A DNA stretch of 41,592 nucleotides from NCBI GenBank assembly GCA_021820485.1, contig JAKADO010000016.1:1-41592 (forward strand), written 5' to 3'. The stretch's first letter is position 1. Every line of letters begins with the position of its first letter. A model generated the notes under the pieces. That model made no database searches, had not been told where the DNA came from, and saw only the letters and a program-made list of their open reading frames with translations. Below, piece after piece: positions 1 to 8,810 of this stretch. Position numbers and translations under genes: made by a program. The DNA is from Bacillota bacterium (lineage in GTDB: Bacteria; Bacillota; Sulfobacillia; Sulfobacillales; Sulfobacillaceae).

Positions 1-1
1 G

Positions 2-316
2 GCGTCGGCCATTTGGGCGGGACAAACCGCCCTGGCGCCGGCCAATAAGATGGGCATTTGGGCCATGGTGTCGCTGGGCATTGCGAGCGGGCTCCTTGGC
101 TTGATTTTGACCCGGGTGGCGACGCGAGCGGATACACGAGCGCTGTCGGCCATGTTGGAATTTCTGGGCACGACCGTGATTCTCGCGGTCTTTTATCTTC
201 TGTTGCCCAAATCGCTCGCGGCTTGGGCAGCGGATTTTGTACTGGCGGTGGTGGTAGGGGCCGTGAGCGGACTGGTCGAGTGGGTCCTTCCGGACCATTC
301 CACCCGCGTTCCCTAG
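2..316 (+). CDS. C-terminal part of a small hydrophobic membrane protein (5'-truncated by window edge)
   Basis: The reading frame is open from the first bases of the window to a TAG stop, so the gene probably starts upstream. The first in-window ATG at position 50 may be internal. The visible 104 residues contain about three hydrophobic stretches with small residues, typical of membrane segments, and end in a short polar tail. I do not recognise the family and see no catalytic motif. It converges with the minus-strand pyruvate oxidase gene; a GC-rich hairpin lies between them. Confidence 0.45.
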   Translation, partial: ASAIWAGQTALAPANKMGIWAMVSLGIASGLLGLILTRVATRADTRALSAMLEFLGTTVILAVFYLLLPKSLAAWAADFVLAVVVGAVSGLVEWVLPDHSTRVP

Positions 317-326
317 AGCATCACAA

Positions 327-359
327 GAGCCCGGGCGGCTCTCGGCGCCGCCGGGGCTC
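327..359. terminator. GC-rich hairpin between convergent genes, possible terminator
   Basis: Two 13-base arms (327-339 and 347-359) pair with a single mismatch around a 7-base loop. No clear T-run follows on either strand, so intrinsic termination is only likely from its place between convergent genes. Confidence 0.35.
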
Positions 360-371
360 CACAGCGCAACT

Positions 372-2048
372 TTAGATATGAAGCGTTTCGCGAAAGATAG
401 CCTCCGCATATCCCTTGGCTTGATCGAAGGTGATGCGGGGGGGAATCGGCTTCTCGTTGGGATCGGTATGAATGTCCACAATGGTGGGAACATGCGCATG
501 CAATGCCGATGCCAACGCCTCTTCCACGTCCTCCTGACGTCGCACAAGGAAGCCCTTCCCGCCGGCGGCATCGGCATAGGCCGAAAAGTCCGGGTTGAGG
601 AGGTGGGTCCCAAACTCGGGCATGCCATGCACTTCCTGTTCGAACTTAATCATCCCCAGACGGCTATTGTTGAAGAGCACCACCGTGATGGGCAAATCGT
701 ACTTTACTGCCGTCACGAAATCGGCCATCAGCATCGCGAATCCGCCGTCACCGACAACCGCGATCGATTGGCGGTCAGGTTCCGCAATTTTGGCGGCGAT
801 GGCTGCAGGGAGCCCGAAGCCCATTGAACCGAGCCATGCGGACACCAGCCAGCCCTGCCGCTGGATTCGGAAGTTTCGCGACATCCACACGAGCGAATTG
901 CCCACATCAATGGCGATGTTGGCGTCAGGCTCTACGAGATGCGAGAGGCGGTCAGCCACCCATTCCGGTCGGATGGCATCGGGAGCCCCTGCGCGTCGGG
1001 CTTTGGCTTCGGTGTCGTGAAGCCATTCCTGACGTTCTTTTTGGATGCGCTGCACGAAGTCCGCAGGGGGCCGTGGAGCGAGACGGTCGGCTAGGGCCCT
1101 CAAGGTGGGCTTGGCGGAACCCACCAACCCCAGATCCACCAAGTGGCGCTTGCCGATTTGACTGGCCTCCCAATCGATTTGAATGATGTCCGCCTTCGAC
1201 GGCAAAAACTCCAGATAGGGATAGTTTGTGCCCACCAAAAGGCAGACGTCGCACTGTTCCATGGCGCTATGGGAAGGCTTGGTTCCGAGCAAACCCAACC
1301 CCCCTAATGCGAGGGGATGCGTATCGGGTATGATACCCTTTCCGGGGAGTGTGTTGACGACGGGAACGGAGAGCTTTTCGGCCAGACTCTGGAGTTCAGC
1401 ACGGGCGCCCAAAGCGCCTTTCCCCGCCAAGATGACAGGTCTTTCACTGGCCTGCAGACGCCGCGCCGCCTCATCGAGCAAGTCTGGGGTCGGCACAGAA
1501 TCCAAGGCGTGGTTCATCGTGCTGTAGTGGCTGATGGTGCGGTGCACCTTCATGTTGGGCACTTCAAACGGAAAGCTGAGATGCGACACCCCGCGCTTGG
1601 CCAATGCCTGACGGCACGCCAAGTCGGCCATGACCGCGATTTGGGTGGGGTCGGTCACTTGGTAATTGTATAGGGCCACATTGTTGAAGAGGCTCAAAAT
1701 GTCCACTTCCTGAAAGTAGTCGGTGCCAATATAGGGCAATCCTACCTGGCCGGTAATCGCTAGGACTGGAGCATGGTCCAGCTTGGCATCGTAAAGACCG
1801 TTCAGCAAGTGGATGGCGCCGGGCCCCGCAGTCCCCATGCAGACACCCAAGTTTCCGGTCTTTTTGGCATAGGCGGAGGCCATAAAGGCTCCCGCCTCTT
1901 CGTGCCGTACCTGTACGAACTGTATCCGCTTGTCTTTCCGCAGCGGCTCCATTAGTAAGTCAATGGAATCGCCTGGGATTCCGAAGACATGGGTCACGCC
2001 ATGCGCTGCCAAGACATCCCATAGGACTTCTCCCACAGTTTCCGCCAT
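372..2048 (-). CDS. Thiamine-diphosphate pyruvate oxidase / quinone-linked pyruvate dehydrogenase
   Basis: The 558-residue protein has the three-part layout of ThDP enzymes. The N-terminal pyrimidine-binding domain has the conserved H-E-E at about residues 49-51, the central domain is FAD/nucleotide-binding, and the C-terminal domain carries the ThDP motif beginning GDGG at residue 433 and ending NNS near 462. Length and order match PoxB/SpxB pyruvate oxidases, not acetolactate synthase. ATG start with GAGGAGGGA upstream. It is the last gene after qoxABCD on the same strand, 88 bases behind qoxD. Co-expression with a quinol oxidase suggests pyruvate electrons pass to quinone, as in PoxB; that is inference. 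An oxygen-dependent, acetyl-phosphate-forming oxidase is the alternative and cannot be excluded. Confidence 0.85.
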   Translation of the reverse strand: MAETVGEVLWDVLAAHGVTHVFGIPGDSIDLLMEPLRKDKRIQFVQVRHEEAGAFMASAYAKKTGNLGVCMGTAGPGAIHLLNGLYDAKLDHAPVLAITGQVGLPYIGTDYFQEVDILSLFNNVALYNYQVTDPTQIAVMADLACRQALAKRGVSHLSFPFEVPNMKVHRTISHYSTMNHALDSVPTPDLLDEAARRLQASERPVILAGKGALGARAELQSLAEKLSVPVVNTLPGKGIIPDTHPLALGGLGLLGTKPSHSAMEQCDVCLLVGTNYPYLEFLPSKADIIQIDWEASQIGKRHLVDLGLVGSAKPTLRALADRLAPRPPADFVQRIQKERQEWLHDTEAKARRAGAPDAIRPEWVADRLSHLVEPDANIAIDVGNSLVWMSRNFRIQRQGWLVSAWLGSMGFGLPAAIAAKIAEPDRQSIAVVGDGGFAMLMADFVTAVKYDLPITVVLFNNSRLGMIKFEQEVHGMPEFGTHLLNPDFSAYADAAGGKGFLVRRQEDVEEALASALHAHVPTIVDIHTDPNEKPIPPRITFDQAKGYAEAIFRETLHI

Positions 2049-2136
2049 AAACTTCCCTCCTCGCGCTTAGAATGCCCGCGCGAAGGGTTCGTATGTGGAC
2101 ATGTGCCATGCCACGGGTGGAAGTGCCGAACGCCCG

Positions 2137-2511
2137 TTACGAAACGCCTGACTTGAAGAGCATAATCCAGATGGAAAAACCGACGATGCCTAGGCCCACG
2201 AACAGTGCCAAGGCTAGCACCGGCAAATGCCAGGCCGTGCCGCGTGCTTCACGAAGGTGCATGAAGATGCCAAGCTGCAACGCGGCCTGAATGAAGGCCA
2301 GCACCAGGATGACCGTGACTAGGGAGCTCAAGGGAAGCCAGTGATAGGCGACCAGGCCAAACGCGGCCAGCGTGAGCGCCATTGAAAGCACATACCCCGT
2401 AATCTGCATGCCCGGAAACGGCGCGGCATGAATCCGGGGAGCCAAGAATCCGACCTCCACCTCATCTCCATGCCCCGTTGGGGCGGTATCGATTTGTTCT
2501 TCGCCATCCAT
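2137..2511 (-). CDS. qoxD: Haem-copper quinol oxidase subunit IV
   Basis: A 124-residue protein with a polar N-terminus and three predicted membrane helices, the layout of CyoD/QoxD/CtaF small subunits. The motif LGIFMHL in the second helix region is typical. I chose the ATG at 2511 because AGGAGG lies nine bases upstream; longer readings to 2859 overlap the subunit III gene in another frame and have no support. It follows subunit III after 32 bases in the qoxABCD operon. The family supports assembly and stability of subunit I and is not itself catalytic. Confidence 0.85.
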   Translation of the reverse strand: MDGEEQIDTAPTGHGDEVEVGFLAPRIHAAPFPGMQITGYVLSMALTLAAFGLVAYHWLPLSSLVTVILVLAFIQAALQLGIFMHLREARGTAWHLPVLALALFVGLGIVGFSIWIMLFKSGVS

Positions 2512-2543
2512 CGCATCGTCCCTCCTTGCTGTCGTCTCAGAGC

Positions 2544-3143
2544 CTAAGCCATGCCCGACAGGTAGACCACGCTGAAGAGAAAGATCCACACAATGTCGAG
2601 AAAGTGCCAGTACAGGGCGAAGGTATAGAGTTTCCTGCGGTTGGTGACCGTGAGTCCCTTCATGGCCAACTGCAGCGCCAGCATTACCGCCCACACGATG
2701 CCAATGGTCACGTGGCTTCCGTGGGTGCCTACCAACGTAAAAAACCCGGACAGAAACGCGCTGTGGCTCCAACCGTGGCCGGCCGTCACGTCTGCGACAA
2801 ATTCCCGGATCTCCAGGGTGACGAAGCTGGCGCCCAACAAGAGGGTGACAATCAACCATGCCACGGCGCCCCGAAGCCGGTTCATCCGAGCCGAGTACAG
2901 GCTGAGGCTGCAGGTGAAGCTGCTGGTTAGGAGTATCAGCGTTTCAGTCAGCACCGGCCCCATGGCAAAGAGCTGATGGGGCGTTGGTCCCAGCGCGACG
3001 CGGGAACGAAAGACGGCATAGACGGCAAAGAGGCTGCTAAACAGTCCGACGTCAGTGCTGAGAAAGATCCAAAATCCCATGATTCGAATGCTTTCATGCA
3101 TGTCTTGGAATTCTGGCGGACGATCGGCAGTGGTCGTGCTCAT
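2544..3143 (-). CDS. qoxC: Haem-copper quinol oxidase subunit III
   Basis: A 199-residue protein with five predicted membrane helices, the short form of subunit III found in CyoC/QoxC. The N-terminal part has the segment MGFWIFLSTDVGLFSSLFA, characteristic of the family, and the last helix carries YWHFLDIVWIFLF, with the conserved W-H-F-x-D. ATG start preceded by GGGGAGGG. The start overlaps the subunit I stop by four bases (ATGA), indicating translational coupling. It stabilises the catalytic subunit during turnover; it binds no metal. Confidence 0.9.
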   Translation of the reverse strand: MSTTTADRPPEFQDMHESIRIMGFWIFLSTDVGLFSSLFAVYAVFRSRVALGPTPHQLFAMGPVLTETLILLTSSFTCSLSLYSARMNRLRGAVAWLIVTLLLGASFVTLEIREFVADVTAGHGWSHSAFLSGFFTLVGTHGSHVTIGIVWAVMLALQLAMKGLTVTNRRKLYTFALYWHFLDIVWIFLFSVVYLSGMA

Positions 3144-5125
3144 GAATCAACCCTCCCCATCGCGGCTTCGGTTTTTAGGACATGGGCAGCATCAATGGTG
3201 AGTTCACTATAGTCAGCAAAGGATCCATAGGCCAAGGCGGCCACCACGCCCAGACCGCCCAAAATGGCCATCCAGAACCAGGAAAAGACCATGCCGATGG
3301 AACCGACGAAAAAGGCGGCGGCCAGCATAATGGGCATGGCGGAGTTTCTCGGCACATGGATCGGCTGGACCGAATCGGCCGAAATCTTGACGTCGTCAGT
3401 TCGGCCCTCCCGCTTCATGGCCCACCATTCGTCGCGGGAGCGCACATGCGGAATTCGGGCAAAGTTGTATTCGGGAGCCGGCGAGGGAAGGGACCACTCC
3501 AAAGTGCGCCCATCCCAGGGGTCGCCGGTGGTGTCCCAATCGGGATGTAGACGGCTCCATATGATGTTGTAGACCATGATCAGGAATCCGACCGCCATAA
3601 GATAGGAGCCCATGGTGGACCACCAGTTGAGGCTTGTCCAACCCAGTCCCGCTGGGTAGGTGGCCATGCGCCGCGTCATGCCTTCCAATCCCAAAAAGTA
3701 TTGCGGCATAAAGGTTACCCAAAACCCAGCCACGAAAAACGCGAACGCCCATGTGGCCTGGCGCTGGTTCAGCTTCCAACCGAACATCTTGGGCCACCAA
3801 TAGTACATGCCGGACAGCACGCCAAACACGGTGCCGCCGACAATCACGTTGTGAAAGTGGGCAATCATGAAATAACTGTTGTGGTATTGATAGTCGGCGG
3901 GCACCGCAGCCAGCATGACGCCGGTGGCCCCGCCCACCACGAACGTGGGGATGAAGGCCAACTGCCAGAGCATCGGCACGGTGAGCCGAATGCGGCCTCC
4001 CCACATGGTAAAGAGCCAGTTGAACATCTTGACGCCGGTCGGAATGGCGATCAGCATGGTGGACAGTCCAAAAAACACGTTAACCCCCGGGCCTGCTCCC
4101 ATTTCAAAGAAGTGGTGCACCCAGACCCCATAGCTGAGGAACGAAATGGCGAGCAACGAGCCCACCATGGCTTCATAGCCGAAGAGTGCCTTCCGCGAAA
4201 AGACGGGCACCACTTCCGAGAAAATGCCGAAAGCCGGCATAATGAGGATATAGACTTCCGGATGCCCGAAAATCCAAAAGAGGTTGACATACATCATCGG
4301 CATGCCTTGATGGGCTACGGTGAAGAATGACGCGCCAAACAAGCGATCCAGCATGGTCAGGCCCAAGGCTACCGTCAAAGGCGGAAACGCAAAGAGCACC
4401 AAGGAAGAGGTAATGAGTGCCGACCAGGCGAAGATGGGCATCTTGGAGAGACTCATGCCCGGGGCTCGCATGCGCAAAACGGTGACGAGAAAGTTGATGC
4501 CGGTGGCGATGGTGCCGATCCCCGCGACCTGCAGGGACAGGAGAAAGTAGTTTTCTCCCACGCCGGGATTATAAGCCAGTTCGGAGTAGGGGGGATAAGA
4601 CATCCAGCCGGCACTGGGCGATCCGCCGATGGAGAATGAGATGTTGAGCAGTATGGCACCGAAGGCAAATATCCAGAAGCTAATTGCGTTGAGCCGGGGA
4701 AACGCGACATCACGGGCGCCGATCATCAGGGGCACGGCGGCATTGAAGAGCGCGAACACCATAGGCATGGCCATGAAGAAAATCATCACCGTACCATGGG
4801 TGGTGAACACCTCATCATATTGCTGGGCTCCCATGAAGTGCGCGCGGGGGCCGATCAGCTGGGTTCGGATCATGAGGGCGTCGACGCCGCCGCGAAACAG
4901 CATGACCAATGCGGCGATGAGATACATAATCCCGATTTTCTTATGATCGACCGTGGTCAGCCATTCGCGCCAAAGCCATCCCCACCGATGTCTCACCGTA
5001 AGGTACACCATAATGGCAATCGCGCCGACGGTGAGACCAATATCGATGCCGACAATGTCGGGCAGCAGCACTTGGGGCGGAAACAACAGCTTGATCAGAT
5101 GGGTGATCCATTCTCTCATGCTCAT
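3140..5125 (-). CDS. qoxB: Haem-copper quinol oxidase subunit I (catalytic)
   Basis: Terminal oxidase core, 661 residues, close to CyoB/QoxB in length. Low-spin haem ligands are H110 and H425, the high-spin haem ligand is H423, and CuB ligands are H288, H337 and H338. The cross-linked tyrosine is Y292 and the proton-channel glutamate E290 (GHPEVY). The N-terminal extra helix before the TTVDHKKIG motif and the C-terminal PEYNFARIP motif are typical of quinol oxidases rather than cytochrome c oxidases. ATG at 5125 with GAGGTG close by; a second ATG lies two codons in. It follows qoxA after 20 bases. It reduces oxygen to water with proton pumping in the membrane. The missing CuA site in subunit II supports quinol as donor. 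Confidence 0.93.
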   Translation of the reverse strand: MSMREWITHLIKLLFPPQVLLPDIVGIDIGLTVGAIAIMVYLTVRHRWGWLWREWLTTVDHKKIGIMYLIAALVMLFRGGVDALMIRTQLIGPRAHFMGAQQYDEVFTTHGTVMIFFMAMPMVFALFNAAVPLMIGARDVAFPRLNAISFWIFAFGAILLNISFSIGGSPSAGWMSYPPYSELAYNPGVGENYFLLSLQVAGIGTIATGINFLVTVLRMRAPGMSLSKMPIFAWSALITSSLVLFAFPPLTVALGLTMLDRLFGASFFTVAHQGMPMMYVNLFWIFGHPEVYILIMPAFGIFSEVVPVFSRKALFGYEAMVGSLLAISFLSYGVWVHHFFEMGAGPGVNVFFGLSTMLIAIPTGVKMFNWLFTMWGGRIRLTVPMLWQLAFIPTFVVGGATGVMLAAVPADYQYHNSYFMIAHFHNVIVGGTVFGVLSGMYYWWPKMFGWKLNQRQATWAFAFFVAGFWVTFMPQYFLGLEGMTRRMATYPAGLGWTSLNWWSTMGSYLMAVGFLIMVYNIIWSRLHPDWDTTGDPWDGRTLEWSLPSPAPEYNFARIPHVRSRDEWWAMKREGRTDDVKISADSVQPIHVPRNSAMPIMLAAAFFVGSIGMVFSWFWMAILGGLGVVAALAYGSFADYSELTIDAAHVLKTEAAMGRVDS

Positions 5126-5145
5126 CTAGGCACCTCACAGGATTC

Positions 5146-6015
5146 TTAGGGTTCGCGAGTCGGGATATAGTGCAACCCCTTGACCGTAAACTGGGTGGCT
5201 CGCTCCGGGAATGTATTCGCCGGATATCCCGAAAAGGCCGCCGGCGCCGTCACGGAGCGATGGAGCAAGCGGCGCCAGTCGCGGTGTGTCATGGGCGGTT
5301 TGGTCACTTGGATGCGGTGCACCCAAGCATGGAAGTCCAATTCGCTGACAGCGTGCGCTTCAAAGGTCATGCGCCAGAAATCGATGCCATTGAAGTTGGA
5401 ATTGCGGCCGAGAAAGACTCCATGCCTCGTCGCCTCCAGCCATAAGGGCAAAACGCGATTAGGCATGGCATACTCCATGCCGCCCAAGTTCGGTACCCAA
5501 AAGGCCGTCAGGGGGGAGTTGGCGGTGAGTTGGAACAACACTGGACGACCCACCGGCATATAAAAATAGTTGACCGTGGCGATGTGCTGGCGGGGATATT
5601 CGAAGACCCACTTATAGTCCAATGAGGTCACGTCAATCACCAGCGGGTGGTGGGACGGGACATGGTCAAGCGCATAGGTCTTTCGTACCGTCGGGATGCC
5701 AATGGCGATGAGGGCCACGACCGGGAGCGCAAAGACCAGAATTTCCAGCACTCGATGGTGACGCCAATTGGGCAGGTACGGGGCTTGGTTTCCGGGGATA
5801 TCGCGAAAACGCAGCAGCACATATGCCCACAAGACCCAGACCAGCAGAATAACGACGCCCACGATGACAGTGCTGAGCACAATGAGATGAAGTTCTGACT
5901 GCGCTACCGGACCAGCCGGGTGCAGGACCACATAATCGCTGCCGCATCCTGCGATGCTGAGGCCAACAACGGCTAAGCCGAGTCCCTTCATGAGGCGTTG
6001 ACGCCCAGAAGCCAT
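5146..6015 (-). CDS. qoxA: Quinol oxidase subunit II, lipoprotein without CuA
   Basis: Subunit II, 289 residues. A lipoprotein signal ends in L-S-I-A-G-C (Cys near residue 23), followed by two membrane helices and an extracytoplasmic cupredoxin-fold domain. The CuA cysteine pair and methionine of cytochrome c oxidases are missing; in their place is GRNSNFNGIDFWRMTFEAH, like QoxA/CyoA. The enzyme therefore takes electrons from quinol. I chose the ATG at 6015 because GAGGGAG lies seven bases upstream; an upstream ATG at 6066 has no such site and would spoil the signal peptide. First gene of qoxABCD-pox, divergent from padR. Confidence 0.9.
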   Translation of the reverse strand: MASGRQRLMKGLGLAVVGLSIAGCGSDYVVLHPAGPVAQSELHLIVLSTVIVGVVILLVWVLWAYVLLRFRDIPGNQAPYLPNWRHHRVLEILVFALPVVALIAIGIPTVRKTYALDHVPSHHPLVIDVTSLDYKWVFEYPRQHIATVNYFYMPVGRPVLFQLTANSPLTAFWVPNLGGMEYAMPNRVLPLWLEATRHGVFLGRNSNFNGIDFWRMTFEAHAVSELDFHAWVHRIQVTKPPMTHRDWRRLLHRSVTAPAAFSGYPANTFPERATQFTVKGLHYIPTREP

Positions 6016-6137
6016 GCGCACACTCCCTCTATCCGATCTTGCCTCCACACTAGTTGGGTCGCGCACCTTAGAATGGCAATTTGGATCCGAGGCTATGCAC
6101 AGGGTCTTCGTGCCTCAGCCGGAGAGGCCCGAACGTT

Positions 6138-6167
6138 TTGATTCCAGATATATCGATGTGATATATT
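6138..6167 (+). promoter_or_regulatory. padR promoter with overlapping palindromic operator
   Basis: TTGATT (6138-6143) and TATATT (6162-6167), 18 bases apart, resemble a sigma-A promoter. Between and across the -10 lies a perfect inverted repeat, ATATATC-gatgt-GATATAT (6148-6166). PadR proteins usually bind AT-rich palindromes in their own promoter, so this is the likely autorepression site. It also lies in the intergenic region shared with qoxA. Confidence 0.55.
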
Positions 6168-6200
6168 CTTCCTGCAGAGCGTCGAAGTGGAGATGACACG

Positions 6201-6761
6201 ATGTACGAATTATTCATTTTGGGGGAACTGGCGGATAAGCCGATGCATGGCTATCTCCTGCACAGCATTCTGACCAGCGTGCTGGGGCCCTTGCGCCCGG
6301 TCAGTTGGGGGAGTCTCTACCCCATTCTGAAACGGCTTGAGGATGAGGGCGCCATCGAACAGGTGGTTTCGGAAGAGTCGGGTCCCGGCCGAACCAAAAA
6401 GGTCTATCGCATTACGCCCATCGGCCGGGAACGATTTATGCGGTTGATGGCCAAACCTCTTGAGCACCATGTGGATGCGGAAGACATCTTCCGCATAAAG
6501 GTCAGTAAATTTCATTTGGTTGAGCTTGCTGTGCGCCTGGAGATTTTGTGGCAGTACAAGGTTTTTCTGGAGTTGCTCCGAGATGGCATGGACCTTACCG
6601 AAAAACGAGTTCAGGATGAGCCGTGCATCTCCGGCGAGGAGCGGCCATACATCCTGGCGGCCATTGACTATGACCGCGTGTCATATGATGCACGCATCCA
6701 GTGGGTTGAGCAGCAAATCTCCCTTGTGACGGAAAACGGGCAAGAAAGGACGAAACCATGA
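6201..6761 (+). CDS. PadR-family transcriptional regulator
   Basis: A 186-residue protein with an N-terminal winged helix typical of PadR: the segment around residues 2-20 (YELFILGELADKPMHGYLL) and the wing motif near residues 35-60 (SWGSLYPILKRLEDEGAIE, then GPGRTKKVYRITPIGRE). The C-terminal half is the helical dimerisation domain of the longer subfamily-2 type. ATG with GTGGAG upstream. Its stop overlaps the start of the MFS exporter by four bases, so the two are coupled. The probable role is to repress itself and the pump until a toxic ligand binds; the operator at 6148-6166 supports this. Control of the divergent qox operon is possible but not shown. Confidence 0.88.
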   Translation: MYELFILGELADKPMHGYLLHSILTSVLGPLRPVSWGSLYPILKRLEDEGAIEQVVSEESGPGRTKKVYRITPIGRERFMRLMAKPLEHHVDAEDIFRIKVSKFHLVELAVRLEILWQYKVFLELLRDGMDLTEKRVQDEPCISGEERPYILAAIDYDRVSYDARIQWVEQQISLVTENGQERTKP

Positions 6762-8563
6762 ATCCGAGCATTACGACTGATCCGCGCCGCTGGTGGGCAC
6801 TGGGCGCCATAGCCTTTGGTCTCTTTATGTCGCTTCTGGATGTCACCGTGGTCAATGTGGCTCTGCCTGCCATTCAGCACGGCCTGCACGAGTCCTTCAC
6901 CAGTTTGGAATGGGTGGTCAACGCCTACGCCTTGGTGGTGGCGGTGCTGCTGGTGACATCCAGCCGCCTGGGAGACTTCTTGGGTCGCAAGCGGCTCTTT
7001 ATTATTGGAATGGGCATCTTTACGGTGGGGTCGCTGCTCTGTGCCTTGTCACCCCATATTCATTTCGCCTCACTGAAGTCGGCCGACATTTTGAACATTT
7101 CACGGGGCATTCAGGGACTGGGCGGTTCCGCCATGGTGCCGTTGTCGCTATCCCTCATTACCGCCACCTTTCACGGTCGCGAGCGCGGCACGGCGTTTGG
7201 GATCTGGGGTGGCGTGAGCGGCTTGGCGACGGCTGTCGGACCGTTGGTCGGCGGGGTGCTGGTGTCGAAGGTCGGCTGGCCCTCCATTTTCTATCTCAAC
7301 GTACCCACTGGCATTATCGGCATGGCGTTGGGACTCTGGGCCATTCATGAATCGAAGGACACCCACAGCAAGCGTGCCGTTGACGTCTATGGTCTGATCA
7401 CCATCACCGTCAGTCTTTTCTGCTTGGTGCTGGCGCTCATGAAAGGCAATGAGAAGGGCTGGTCATCCACCTATATCGTGACGCTCTTCGTGGTGGGCGG
7501 CGTGAGCCTCCTCGCCTTCATCATTGGGGAGCTGCGCATCAAAAGTCCGATGCTGGATCCGCGCCTCTTCAAGATCCCCAGCTTTACCGGATCAGCCCTA
7601 GCCGCCTTTACCTTGAGCGCGGGACTCTATGCCCTTTTGTTTTACCTGAGTCTCTTCATGCAAAACTACTTGGGATTTGATGCGCTGGGGGCGGGGCTTC
7701 GTTTTCTGCCGCTGTCCGCACTGGTATTCATTGGAGCTCCCTTGGCAGGCCGGTTTACCGACCGGATTGGTCCGAAGTGGATTCTGTCGGCGGGACTGGT
7801 CTTCATTGTGGCGGGCGTGTTGATGATGACCCGCTTGGGACACGCCACCGTCAGCACGGACTGGACCATGCTCCTGCCGGGACTCATATTGGCCGGAATC
7901 GGCAACGGCATGGTCAATCCGCCCATTTCCACCTTGGCGATGGGAACAGTGCAGCCGCGCTACATGGGCATGGCGTCGGGCATCAGCAACGTGGCCCGGC
8001 AAACCGGAATCGCGTTCGGCATTGCGGCCCTGGCCGCTTTTTTGGCCAACCGCTACAATCGGTTGGTGGAAAAGGGCGTGACGGCGTTGAAAAGCCCGTT
8101 TCTGCCTGACTCCGCCAAACATGCCGTCATTCACGGCATCAAGTCGGCAGGCCCCATTGCGGGAAGCTTGGGGCTGAAACAGGCAGGGCCGCGCTATACC
8201 CATCTCCCGATTTTTCCCGACCTCGCGGCTATTGCGCGTCATGCCTTTTTGCTGGGTACCCGCGACACCGTGTGGTTCGCCTCCGGGCTGTTGGCCATTG
8301 GACTCATCGCCACGCTAACGTTGGTGCGCGCCCGGGACATGGTTCATCATCAGGAGCCGCCTAAGGCCGCATCCTCTGAACGCCAAAAGGCGCTTCTTCT
8401 GGCGCTGGCCGCTGTCTGGATGGCCCGCGACGGGGCTTGCTCTGGGGCCACCCCCGAGCAGGAGCAGCATCTTCAGCGTGCGTTGGACTTGCTTGGCCAG
8501 GTGCTGCATTCCACTTCAATAAAGCCCGTTCCCCTGGTGTCAGAGGGGCTTAAAGAGCCGTAA
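6758..8563 (+). CDS. MFS drug-efflux transporter, DHA2 (14-helix) family
   Basis: A 601-residue protein matching EmrB/QacA exporters. The first helix has SLLDVTVVNVALPAIQ, followed by WVVNAYALVVA, then motif A as LGDFLGRKRLF, and the motif C-like GPLVGGVL in helix 5. About 14 membrane helices can be placed. The last roughly 80 residues are soluble and unlike typical EmrB tails. These pumps exchange protons for hydrophobic drugs or cations in the cytoplasmic membrane. Four-base overlap with padR makes a local-regulator/pump pair. A strong terminator follows at 8621. The substrate cannot be read from sequence. Confidence 0.88.
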   Translation: MNPSITTDPRRWWALGAIAFGLFMSLLDVTVVNVALPAIQHGLHESFTSLEWVVNAYALVVAVLLVTSSRLGDFLGRKRLFIIGMGIFTVGSLLCALSPHIHFASLKSADILNISRGIQGLGGSAMVPLSLSLITATFHGRERGTAFGIWGGVSGLATAVGPLVGGVLVSKVGWPSIFYLNVPTGIIGMALGLWAIHESKDTHSKRAVDVYGLITITVSLFCLVLALMKGNEKGWSSTYIVTLFVVGGVSLLAFIIGELRIKSPMLDPRLFKIPSFTGSALAAFTLSAGLYALLFYLSLFMQNYLGFDALGAGLRFLPLSALVFIGAPLAGRFTDRIGPKWILSAGLVFIVAGVLMMTRLGHATVSTDWTMLLPGLILAGIGNGMVNPPISTLAMGTVQPRYMGMASGISNVARQTGIAFGIAALAAFLANRYNRLVEKGVTALKSPFLPDSAKHAVIHGIKSAGPIAGSLGLKQAGPRYTHLPIFPDLAAIARHAFLLGTRDTVWFASGLLAIGLIATLTLVRARDMVHHQEPPKAASSERQKALLLALAAVWMARDGACSGATPEQEQHLQRALDLLGQVLHSTSIKPVPLVSEGLKEP

Positions 8564-8620
8564 TCGCGCCATTGCCGCATCGGGTTGCGGCTCGCCAGGG
8601 CGTTGCTTAAGGCAAGACTG

Positions 8621-8659
8621 GGAGGCCCGCAGGCATTCACTGCTGCGGGCCTCCTTTTT
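8621..8659 (+). terminator. Rho-independent terminator of padR-MFS operon
   Basis: Perfect 12-base stem GGAGGCCCGCAG / CTGCGGGCCTCC (8621-8632, 8643-8654) with a 10-base loop and TTTTT directly after. Confidence 0.92.
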
Positions 8660-8710
8660 CGACTGTCGCGTGAAATATGCTTTCTCGGTTTGCGGAGCGA
8701 TGGCCTATTC

Positions 8711-8753
8711 GGTGATTTGCGTCACAATGGGCCGGCGGTGGATGGCATACACT
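8711..8753 (+). promoter_or_regulatory. CRP/FNR-type box and -10 ahead of the DUF2249-membrane pair operon
   Basis: GTGA-tttgcg-TCAC at 8712-8725. TACACT lies at 8748-8753, so the box centre is about 41.5 bases before the predicted start of transcription, as in class II activation. Confidence 0.65.
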
Positions 8754-8810
8754 CAACATCACAGGATGCGTTGGATATGCTAAACGCAACAACGCGATGG
8801 GGGTTTTGAG

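Noticed and set aside
2137..2859. A 240-residue version of the quinol oxidase subunit IV gene
   Set aside because: The extension lies in another frame of subunit III; a good ribosome site supports the start at 2511.
5146..6066. Cytochrome c oxidase rather than quinol oxidase
   Set aside because: Subunit II has no CuA cysteines or methionine, and subunit I has CyoB-type ends.
8585..8809. Open frame of 74 codons between the MFS gene and DUF2249
   Set aside because: It contains a perfect terminator hairpin and a promoter; there is no ribosome site.
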